DNA of 5,081 nt from Limousia pullorum (GTDB lineage: Bacteria > Bacillota > Clostridia > Oscillospirales > Acutalibacteraceae): NCBI GenBank assembly GCA_018714545.1, contig DVNG01000030.1, forward strand, positions 1 through 5,081, given 5' to 3'. Both the position numbers and the translations under genes were made by a program. The notes beneath the pieces were generated by a model. That model was not told the DNA's origin, ran no database searches, and was given only the letters and a program-made list of their open reading frames with translations. The stretch's first letter is position 1; the number at the start of each line of letters is the position of its first letter. Positions 1 to 5,009 of the stretch are shown here, piece by piece.

Positions 1-25
1 AAATAAACACTATTTCAATAAATAT

Positions 26-70
26 AAAAACAACCGTGGTTCTTTAAATTTTGAACCACGGTTATTTTTT
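26..70 (-). terminator. Intrinsic terminator of the pncA-pncB operon (probably bidirectional)
   Basis: An 11-bp perfect inverted repeat (AACCGTGGTTC at 32-42, GAACCACGGTT at 53-63) encloses a 10-base A/T loop. On the minus strand the hairpin is followed by a G and then five T (complement of 26-30), and it lies about 40 bases past the pncB stop codon, as expected for a Rho-independent terminator. On the plus strand it is followed by A and then six T (65-70), so it could also stop transcription coming from a gene left of the window. Confidence 0.9.
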
Positions 71-106
71 ATATAACTAAATTCCTCTATCAAATTCTAA
101 TACAAC

Positions 107-1561
107 TTAATATGACAATGATTTCAACAAATCGTGCTTGATATCCCAGAGCTTCTGAGAAAGGTCCACATAATACTCATGTGGGTTTTCAAATCTTGTA
201 ACCTCGTCCCAGAGGGTTTCAAGCTGTTGTTTACAGTATTCTCTGATATGTTCAAGACCCGGCATCTTCACGCACAGTTTTCCGTCCTTGAAATACTGAA
301 CTCTCAGTTCTCTTGCATAGAAGTTTGTTATTGTCTTTCTCTTCCATGTGGCGTTAGGGTCGAATATCTCATATGGCTTACTGTCGTCAATTTTTTCATC
401 AAACAATGTCAGCACATCGCCCAGCGCTTTTCCTGTTTCTCTGTCATAAAGTCTCCAAAGATTTTTACGGCATGGGTTTGTTATCTTCTCAACATTTTCG
501 CTTATCTTAATTTTCGGAGTTACTGTTCCGTCTGGATTTTCAATAGCCGCAAGCTTATAAACACCGCCGAACACCGGTTCTGATGATGAGGTTATAAGTC
601 TTTCGCCTACTCCGAACAAGTCAACCTTTGCCCCCTGCAAAAGCATATCCCTTATTATATATTCATCAAGAGAGTTGGAAGCGCAGATTTTACAATCCGG
701 ATATCCCGCCTCGTCCAGCATCTTTCTGGCTTTCTTTGAAAGGTAGGTTATATCTCCGCTGTCTATTCTTATTCCCGAAGGTCTTAATCCCTGAGGCTTC
801 AATATTCTGTCAAATGTGCTTATTGCATGTGGCACACCTGATTTTAATGTGTTATAGGTATCAACAAGCAATGTACAGTTTGTTGGGTACTGTCTTGCAT
901 ATGCGTCAAAAGCCTCCTGCTCTGACGGGAACATCTGTATCCAGCTATGTGCCATTGTTCCCAGTGCAGGGATACCGAAATCTCTGTCTGCGCAGGTACA
1001 TGCTGTTCCTATGGCTCCGCCGATATATGCGGCTCTTGCTCCGTATATTGCGCCGTCATAGCTTTGGGCACGGCGTGAACCGAACTCCATTACCGCTCTT
1101 TCCCCTGCGGCTCTCACAATTCTGTTTGTCTTTGTGGCAATAAGGGTTTGGTGGTTTATTGAAAGCAAAATCATGGTTTCAACAAACTGCGCCTGAATAA
1201 CAGGTCCTCTCACTGTTACAATAGGCTCACCGGGGAAAATCGGTGTTCCCTCAGGAACTGCCCACACGTCGCATTTAAACTCAAAGTCACGGAGATATTT
1301 AATAAAATCCTCTGAAAACATCTTTTTGCTTCTCAGATATTCTATGTCCTCATCGTCAAATTTCAGGTTTTTCAGATACTCAACCACCTGTTCAACGCCT
1401 GCCATTATAGCAAAGCCGCCCTTGTCGGGATTCTTTCTGTAAAACATATCAAAATAGGCTATTCTGTCACCTATTCTGTTGTTAAAATATCCGTTTGCCA
1501 TTGTCAGCTCGTAAAAGTCTGTAAGCAATGTTAAATTTCTCTGTTTATCAAGATTATACAC
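107..1561 (-). CDS. pncB: Nicotinate phosphoribosyltransferase (PncB)
   Basis: This cytoplasmic enzyme joins nicotinate to PRPP, with ATP hydrolysis, to make nicotinate mononucleotide, the first committed step of the Preiss-Handler NAD salvage route. The 484-residue product is full length for the clostridial/Bacillus-type family. Visible family segments are the N-terminal RNLTLLTDFYELTMANGYF (8-26), FGSRRAQ (160-166), GTMAHSW (201-207, with H205 matching the family's phosphorylated active-site His), RIDSGD (265-270), GVGERLITS (317-325) and the C-terminal domain around 431-443. The start is GTG at 1559-1561. It is chosen because the protein begins exactly where relatives do and AGGAGA sits 9 bases upstream. 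The gene lies 16 bases downstream of pncA and is clearly its operon partner. No frameshift or lost motif is seen. Assignment to the family is very secure. Confidence 0.97.
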   Translation of the reverse strand: MYNLDKQRNLTLLTDFYELTMANGYFNNRIGDRIAYFDMFYRKNPDKGGFAIMAGVEQVVEYLKNLKFDDEDIEYLRSKKMFSEDFIKYLRDFEFKCDVWAVPEGTPIFPGEPIVTVRGPVIQAQFVETMILLSINHQTLIATKTNRIVRAAGERAVMEFGSRRAQSYDGAIYGARAAYIGGAIGTACTCADRDFGIPALGTMAHSWIQMFPSEQEAFDAYARQYPTNCTLLVDTYNTLKSGVPHAISTFDRILKPQGLRPSGIRIDSGDITYLSKKARKMLDEAGYPDCKICASNSLDEYIIRDMLLQGAKVDLFGVGERLITSSSEPVFGGVYKLAAIENPDGTVTPKIKISENVEKITNPCRKNLWRLYDRETGKALGDVLTLFDEKIDDSKPYEIFDPNATWKRKTITNFYARELRVQYFKDGKLCVKMPGLEHIREYCKQQLETLWDEVTRFENPHEYYVDLSQKLWDIKHDLLKSLSY

Positions 1562-1570
1562 TTAAATTCG

Positions 1571-1576
1571 TCTCCT
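1571..1576 (-). promoter_or_regulatory. Ribosome binding site deciding the GTG start of pncB
   Basis: On the minus strand AGGAGA lies 9 bases before GTG (1559-1561) and directly after the pncA stop codon (TAA, 1578-1580). No ATG start gives an equally placed site, so the GTG start is preferred. The tight packing supports co-translation of pncA and pncB from one mRNA. Confidence 0.8.
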
Positions 1577-1577
1577 T

Positions 1578-2252
1578 TTAAAAAACTATATCCTTTGGAA
1601 CTTCTATTCCGTTTGTTTTCATATTATAAAAAGCAAACAGGTTTGAAATATCTCCGCCGTGTGAACCGCCGTCATAGGTTTCGCAAAGGCTTTGAATTAC
1701 AATTACTCTTTTATTTACATTTCTTCTGTTAAAATCTGTTTTAAGGCTTAAAGCGAACTGCAAAACACAAAGGTCGGTACAGCATCCGCATATGATAAAG
1801 TTTTCAATATTATTATGGTTTTCAAGCCATTTTTGAAACTCCGGCTCGATAAATCCGTTGGTGGAATTTTTCTTTACCTCTGTGCCCACAAAATGTTTCC
1901 GGATTTCTGAGGTAATCTTCTCTTCCTGGGTTTCGCAGATACAGTGTGGCGGATAGGAAGCAAACTCCTGACAGTCTTTATTATGGCTGTCGCAAAAAGC
2001 CAGCATTTCAATTTTATTTTCCTTGCAGGCTTTTACAAGCTCGGCGGTTCTTTCATTTATTGCAAGAACTCTCGGGCTTGACAACGCTCCTTCCTTTACA
2101 AAACCGTTGACCATATCCACTATTATCAAGGCGGTTTTTTCATTTTCAAAAGAGTTTAGCTGTATTGAAGCTTGAGAGTCAAGCTCTTTAAACATATCTG
2201 TAAGTACGGAAGCTGTGTTTTCTTTCATAACCTCCGAAAAATCTTTAAACAT
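1578..2252 (-). CDS. pncA: Nicotinamidase-type cysteine hydrolase (PncA, isochorismatase-like fold)
   Basis: Probable nicotinamidase, which hydrolyses nicotinamide to nicotinate and ammonia in the cytoplasm and feeds PncB. The 224-residue protein shows the isochorismatase-like fold. The likely catalytic triad is D46 (ALIIVDMVNGF, 41-51), K128 (KKNSTNGF, 127-134) and C162 (GCCTDLCV, 156-163). D88 and H90 (CDSHNKD) and H103 (PPHC) match the metal-binding pattern of PncA enzymes. Roughly 38 residues precede the core, a little longer than minimal PncA. The ATG at 2250-2252 has AAGGGG 9 bases upstream. Family membership is certain from the motifs. The specific substrate is inferred mainly from the pncB gene directly downstream, because other members of this superfamily act on isochorismate, ureidoacrylate or similar amides. 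Confidence 0.88.
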   Translation of the reverse strand: MFKDFSEVMKENTASVLTDMFKELDSQASIQLNSFENEKTALIIVDMVNGFVKEGALSSPRVLAINERTAELVKACKENKIEMLAFCDSHNKDCQEFASYPPHCICETQEEKITSEIRKHFVGTEVKKNSTNGFIEPEFQKWLENHNNIENFIICGCCTDLCVLQFALSLKTDFNRRNVNKRVIVIQSLCETYDGGSHGGDISNLFAFYNMKTNGIEVPKDIVF

Positions 2253-2281
2253 ATGAAATTGCCCCTTTCTTTATAGCAATA

Positions 2282-2309
2282 ATAATATATTCCAATATTC
2301 AGTTGTAAA
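2282..2309 (-). promoter_or_regulatory. Candidate sigma-A promoter of pncA-pncB
   Basis: Reading the minus strand, TTTACA (2309-2304, five of six to TTGACA) is followed after 16 bases by TATTAT (2287-2282, five of six to TATAAT). Initiation would fall near 2275, leaving a short leader before the pncA Shine-Dalgarno sequence at about 2267-2262. The surrounding DNA is very A/T-rich, so chance matches are easy. This is the best-spaced candidate I found, not a proven promoter. Confidence 0.45.
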
Positions 2310-2406
2310 TGAACCTAAATAAAACGAAATGTCATAAAAAAATTAAAATATTGTAAATATTAAAGGGAAACTGTATCAAAATTTTAAATTTTTTATCGAA
2401 AAACAC

Positions 2407-2435
2407 TTGTTTTTTTTCGTTAAGAGTATTATAAT
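2407..2435 (+). promoter_or_regulatory. Candidate distal promoter P1 of the Xre-type gene
   Basis: A perfect -10 box TATAAT (2430-2435) is preceded at 17 bases by TTGTTT (2407-2412, only the TTG matches the -35 consensus), with A/T-rich DNA upstream. Transcription from here would start near 2442 and give a leader of about 147 bases before the ATG at 2589. It is weaker at -35 than the downstream candidate. It may be real, or an accident of the A/T-rich sequence. Confidence 0.4.
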
Positions 2436-2517
2436 GTATTTACTCGCTATTTATTTTCTTAGAAAGAATTATCGTGATTATATACTTTCTTAATAGCAGT
2501 TTTCTCGGGGTATCGGC

Positions 2518-2545
2518 TTGACGATTCCTGTTTTTATTTTACAAT
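2518..2545 (+). promoter_or_regulatory. Probable proximal promoter P2 of the Xre-type gene
   Basis: TTGACG (2518-2523, five of six) and TACAAT (2540-2545, five of six) are separated by 16 bases. Initiation near 2552 would give a leader of about 37 bases that includes the small hairpin at 2555-2573 and the AGGGAG Shine-Dalgarno sequence. This is the best match for a main promoter of the small regulator gene. Confidence 0.6.
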
Positions 2546-2554
2546 ACCAAAAAA

Positions 2555-2580
2555 TAGGCGGTAAATCCGCTTACAGGGAG
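2555..2580 (+). promoter_or_regulatory. Leader hairpin and ribosome binding site of the Xre-type gene
   Basis: TAGGCGG (2555-2561) can pair with CCGCTTA (2567-2573) across a TAAAT loop, giving seven pairs including one G-U. One base later comes AGGGAG (2575-2580), 8 bases before the ATG at 2589. A GTG at 2580 would extend the frame by three codons, but it overlaps this Shine-Dalgarno sequence and has nothing well placed before it, so ATG 2589 is the chosen start. The hairpin does not cover the Shine-Dalgarno sequence, and whether it matters is unknown. Confidence 0.5.
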
Positions 2581-2588
2581 TGCAAAAA

Positions 2589-2834
2589 ATGAGATTAAGG
2601 AAACAGTCTTTAGGCGACAGAAATCTTGTGGGAGCAAGGGTAGAAGCAGCCAGAAAGAAAAAGGGTATGAAACAAAAAGAACTTTTAGCTCAGCTTCAGG
2701 TTAACGGTGTCGATATGAACGCTTCCGGTCTTTCAAAGCTTGAAGGTCAAATCAGATTTGTCACAGATATTGAACTGGTCGCTTTAGCTGATATACTTGA
2801 AGTTTCTGTAGATTACCTTTTGGGCAGGGAATAA
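2589..2834 (+). CDS. Small Xre/Cro-C1-type helix-turn-helix DNA-binding protein
   Basis: This 81-residue protein is essentially a single HTH_3 (Xre-type) domain. A basic N-terminus (MRLRKQ) is followed by VGARVEAARKKKGMKQ (14-29), a scaffold helix around 29-36, a recognition-helix region around ASGLSKLE (45-52), and the typical ending ELVALADILEVSVDYLLGRE (62-81). It is an intact member of a common stand-alone Firmicutes regulator type with no sensor, metal or dimerisation domain beyond the fold. It probably binds an operator as a dimer, and autoregulation is plausible for this class. It has its own promoter candidates and terminator, so it is a single-gene unit diverging from pncA-pncB. Control of that operon is a positional guess. 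Family is secure; target unknown. Confidence 0.9.
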   Translation: MRLRKQSLGDRNLVGARVEAARKKKGMKQKELLAQLQVNGVDMNASGLSKLEGQIRFVTDIELVALADILEVSVDYLLGRE

Positions 2835-2856
2835 TCGAACTATATTTTAAAAATTT

Positions 2857-2885
2857 GCGGACACATTGGTGTCCGTTTTTATTTT
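2857..2885 (+). terminator. Intrinsic terminator after the Xre-type gene
   Basis: CGGACAC (2858-2864) pairs perfectly with GTGTCCG (2869-2875) around an ATTG loop, extended by a G-U pair. The stem runs straight into TTTTTATTTT (2876-2885). It lies 23 bases after the stop codon. It isolates the small regulator from the malic-enzyme unit, which has its own promoter 20 bases further on. Confidence 0.93.
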
Positions 2886-2904
2886 GTAAATAATTATAAT
2901 CTGT

Positions 2905-2933
2905 TTGACACAAAGAGGAATAAGTATTATAAT
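2905..2933 (+). promoter_or_regulatory. Consensus sigma-A promoter of the malic enzyme unit
   Basis: Perfect -35 TTGACA (2905-2910) and perfect -10 TATAAT (2928-2933) are separated by the optimal 17 bases, between the upstream terminator and the malic-enzyme start. Initiation is expected near 2940, with a leader of about 30 bases. Both boxes being exact suggests strong constitutive housekeeping expression. No operator repeat is obvious. Confidence 0.92.
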
Positions 2934-2969
2934 TTTCAAAGACAATAATCAAATTTTGAGGTGTTGTAA

Positions 2970-4139
2970 ATGAATATCAGAGAAGAATCACTTAAAAAGC
3001 ACTACGAATGGAACGGCAAAATCGAGGTAATTTCCCGTGTTAAGGTAAACACATCCGAGGACCTGTCCCTCGCCTACACTCCGGGCGTTGCTGAACCATG
3101 CCTTGAGATAAACAAAGATTACGAGAAATCCTTTGAGCTTACAAGAAGAAACAACCTTGTAGCTGTTGTAACAGACGGTACAGCTGTTTTAGGTCTTGGA
3201 GATATCGGCCCTGAAGCAGGTATGCCTGTTATGGAGGGTAAATGCGCTCTCTTTAAGGAATTTGCAGACGTTGACGCTTTCCCAATCTGCGTAAGAAGCA
3301 AGGACGTTGACGAGATTGTAAGAACTATTTATCTCATCAGCGGAAGCTTCGGAGGAATTAACCTTGAGGATATTTCCGCTCCAAGATGCTTCGAGATTGA
3401 AAGAAAGCTCAAGGAAATCTGCGATATTCCTGTTTTCCACGATGACCAGCACGGCACAGCTGTTGTAGTTGCCGCAGCTCTTATCAACGCTCTTAAAGTT
3501 GCTGGCAAAACTATGGACAGCATTAAGGTTGTTGTAAACGGCGCAGGTTCCGCAGGAATTGCAATCACAAAGCATCTTTTAAACCTTGGTGTTAAGAATG
3601 TAACAATGGTTGACCGTTTCGGCATTATCTGCGAGGGCATGGAAGAGCTCAACTCAGAACAGGCTTATATGGCAACAATTACAAATAAAGAGCACATGAA
3701 AGGAACTCTTGCGGACGCTATGAAGGGCGCTGACATGTTCCTGGGCGTTTCCGCTCCGAATATTGTAACAAAAGAGATGGTAGCTTCCATGGCTGAAAAG
3801 CCAATCGTATTTGCTATGGCAAACCCAACTCCTGAAATTATGCCTGACCTTGCCAAGGAAGCAGGCGCCGCTGTTGTGGGAACTGGCAGAAGCGATTTTC
3901 CAAATCAGATAAACAACGTTTTAGCTTTCCCCGGTATTTTCAGAGGAGCACTGGACTGCCGTGCTAAGGAAATAAACGAAGAAATGAAAATTGCCGCTTC
4001 CTACGCAATAGCAGGACTTGTAAGCGACGAGGATATTTCCAGCGAGTACATACTCCCTAACGCACTTGATAAGAGAATCGGAAAGGCTGTTGCTCAGGCA
4101 GTAACAGAAGCCGCCAAGAAATCAGGTGCCGCAAAATAA
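2970..4139 (+). CDS. Malic enzyme (NAD(P)-dependent, oxaloacetate-decarboxylating type)
   Basis: This cytoplasmic enzyme interconverts malate with pyruvate plus CO2 while reducing NAD or NADP. The 389-residue length is normal for the short bacterial form that lacks a phosphotransacetylase extension. Visible motifs are LAYTPGVAEPC (34-44, with Y36 the likely catalytic Tyr) and TDGTAVLGLGDIGPEAGMP (68-86). Further along are MEGKCALFK (88-96, with K91 the likely catalytic Lys), the metal-binding EDISAP (133-138) and FHDDQHGTA (156-164). The cofactor loop NGAGSAG (190-196) and FAMANPTPE (281-289) follow. All key residues are present. The start ATG has GAGGTG 6 bases upstream. D215, after the second strand of the nucleotide fold, does not settle NAD versus NADP preference. 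The downstream membrane protein is probably cotranscribed. A symbol such as maeB or ytsJ would be guesswork. Confidence 0.95.
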   Translation: MNIREESLKKHYEWNGKIEVISRVKVNTSEDLSLAYTPGVAEPCLEINKDYEKSFELTRRNNLVAVVTDGTAVLGLGDIGPEAGMPVMEGKCALFKEFADVDAFPICVRSKDVDEIVRTIYLISGSFGGINLEDISAPRCFEIERKLKEICDIPVFHDDQHGTAVVVAAALINALKVAGKTMDSIKVVVNGAGSAGIAITKHLLNLGVKNVTMVDRFGIICEGMEELNSEQAYMATITNKEHMKGTLADAMKGADMFLGVSAPNIVTKEMVASMAEKPIVFAMANPTPEIMPDLAKEAGAAVVGTGRSDFPNQINNVLAFPGIFRGALDCRAKEINEEMKIAASYAIAGLVSDEDISSEYILPNALDKRIGKAVAQAVTEAAKKSGAAK

Positions 4140-4169
4140 AAATTTAATAGTCTTTAAGGAGGATTTAAT

Positions 4170-4898
4170 ATGGTAAAGTCAAGATTTCTACAAATCACTT
4201 CTATTCTGATGATTGTGTTCAGCGCCATTATGATATTCTTTTCATTGGTATTTTTTATCATTGCAATGGTATCTTCTTTGGCTACTTCCCACGCCACTTA
4301 CTATTTTTCATCCTATTCCTACCACTCTTCCTCATCTATGTCTATAATGTTTAATTTGGCAGCGGCTATTTTAGGTTCGGTTATAAATATTATAGCAGCT
4401 ATTGTGGGAATATGCGGCGGTGCTTACGGATTGAAAAATTGGAAGGTTCAGGAAAAAGCAGGTAAAAATATGATTTTTGCCATCTCCTCAATTATCATCA
4501 CAGTAATCGGCTTTGTTCTGTTGGCTGTAGGTGTTTTGCCTCTTATTCCGTTTTTGTTTGTATGGTTTATTTTCCAAATGGTAGCTCCTGTTCTTCACCT
4601 TATCGGTGCTTACACAATGAAGCAGGGAAAACCTATCAGCACCAGCACCAATTACGGATATACTCAATATAACAACTACAACGGATATTATAACCCAAAC
4701 GAAGGCTATAACAACAACGGTTACTATCCGCCTAACGGATACGAAAACAACGGATATAACGGCGGTTATAATCCAAACCCAAATTATGGAAACGGAGAAA
4801 ACCAGAATTATAATTACAGCAATGCAAATTATACACAGTCTAACTCCGAACCAAATGAAGGATATCCAAATAACAATTCCACAGACAATCAAAATTAA
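4170..4898 (+). CDS. Four-helix membrane protein with Asn/Tyr/Gly-rich tail, function unknown
   Basis: I do not recognise a named family; it resembles small Firmicutes membrane proteins with low-complexity tails. The 242 residues show four hydrophobic helices at about 7-37, 59-82, 100-122 and 124-148. Positive charges (K3, R5; K89, K92, K96, K99; K151, K154) predict both termini and the middle loop inside, with a Ser/Tyr-rich first loop outside. By my count residues 161-242 contain 29 Asn, 17 Tyr and 11 Gly, with no Lys, Arg or His and six acidic residues, in loose NGY/YNPN-type repeats. The ATG has a near-perfect AAGGAGGA (4156-4163) 6 bases upstream. It follows the malic enzyme by 30 bases without a terminator or evident promoter, so cotranscription is likely. 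A metabolic link is not shown. Confidence 0.85.
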   Translation: MVKSRFLQITSILMIVFSAIMIFFSLVFFIIAMVSSLATSHATYYFSSYSYHSSSSMSIMFNLAAAILGSVINIIAAIVGICGGAYGLKNWKVQEKAGKNMIFAISSIIITVIGFVLLAVGVLPLIPFLFVWFIFQMVAPVLHLIGAYTMKQGKPISTSTNYGYTQYNNYNGYYNPNEGYNNNGYYPPNGYENNGYNGGYNPNPNYGNGENQNYNYSNANYTQSNSEPNEGYPNNNSTDNQN

Positions 4899-4924
4899 AA
4901 ATCAATCTCCGATGACAATGGGAA

Positions 4925-4950
4925 TGGACAGGTCCAGTAAAAACGGACAG
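4925..4950 (+). repeat. Probable terminal inverted repeat (left) of the IS
   Basis: The segment contains a 12-base near-palindrome TGGAC-AG-GTCCA (4925-4936) and two direct copies of GGACAG (4926-4931 and 4945-4950) spaced 19 bases apart. Such repeated short motifs at an element tip are compatible with transposase binding. The matching right terminal repeat is not in the window, so the call rests on position and resemblance to IS3-family ends. Confidence 0.5.
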
Positions 4951-4961
4951 TAGAAAAAACA

Positions 4962-5002
4962 CCCCCTTTATGGTAGTATAAAAGAAACTATCATAAAGGG
5001 GG
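4962..5002 (+). promoter_or_regulatory. Long hairpin burying the transposase ribosome binding site
   Basis: CCCCCTTTATGGTAG (4962-4976) pairs along all 15 positions with CTATCATAAAGGGGG (4988-5002), with one G-U pair and an 11-base loop. The five G of the right arm, plus the following A, form the Shine-Dalgarno sequence (4998-5003), 6 bases before ATG 5010. In RNA that contains both arms the site would be paired to the CCCCC run. There is no T-tract after the stem, so it is not an intrinsic terminator. A weak extended -10 (TG at 4971, TAGTAT 4974-4979) lies in the left arm and loop. A transcript begun there would start around 4986-4987, keep only the right arm and be translatable. Confidence 0.75.
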
Positions 5003-5009
5003 ATTTTAG

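Larger units (their letters stand above)
2253..2588. other. Divergent intergenic region between pncA and the Xre-type gene
   Basis: This is 336 bases of very A/T-rich DNA with no convincing coding frame. It holds the candidate pncA promoter (2282-2309, minus) and two candidate plus-strand promoters (2407-2435 and 2518-2545). It also has an imperfect inverted repeat AGAAAG/CTTTCT (2461-2466 and 2485-2490, 18 bases apart) and a small hairpin just before the regulator's Shine-Dalgarno sequence (2555-2573). From about 2336 to 2400 there are only A/T runs, possibly an UP-like stretch upstream of the first plus-strand promoter. I saw no riboswitch, tRNA or known NAD-regulator operator in it. Confidence 0.7.

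Noticed and set aside
134..1143. Plus-strand open frames (134-583 and 628-1143) opposite pncB
   Set aside because: They lie fully antisense to a strongly conserved enzyme gene. They lack good ribosome binding sites, and their translations look like no protein family.
2253..2588. Possible NAD-sensing riboswitch or NiaR operator in the pncA leader
   Set aside because: The likely pncA leader is only about 20 bases, too short for a riboswitch. I could not recognise a NiaR-like palindrome; the repeated TTGTAAAT (2303 and 2351) and AATATT motifs are expected in A/T-rich DNA.
2580..2588. GTG at 2580 as the start of the Xre-type gene
   Set aside because: It overlaps the AGGGAG Shine-Dalgarno sequence that is ideally spaced for the ATG at 2589, and has no well-placed site of its own.
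2761..2952. Minus-strand open frame of 63 codons
   Set aside because: It overlaps the 3' end of the regulator gene, its terminator and the malic-enzyme promoter. It is a shadow frame in A/T-rich DNA.
3119..3856. Several minus-strand frames opposite the malic enzyme
   Set aside because: The plus-strand frame carries every malic-enzyme motif. The antisense frames are by-products of its codon usage.
4660..4830. CRISPR-like or minisatellite array in the Asn/Tyr/Gly-coding region
   Set aside because: Short motifs such as AACGGATA recur at irregular spacing in frame with codons. They reflect protein composition rather than regular repeats and spacers.
4488..4892. Minus-strand frame rich in Val/Ile opposite the membrane protein
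   Set aside because: Its composition is the reverse complement of Asn/Tyr codons (AAC/AAT, TAT/TAC to GTT/ATT, ATA/GTA). It has no independent support.
4962..5002. Hairpin at the IS end as an intrinsic terminator for the malic-enzyme operon
   Set aside because: The stem is followed by GGGGATTTTAG-type sequence ending in the transposase start, with no real T-tract. The Shine-Dalgarno sequence is part of the stem, so a translational role fits better.
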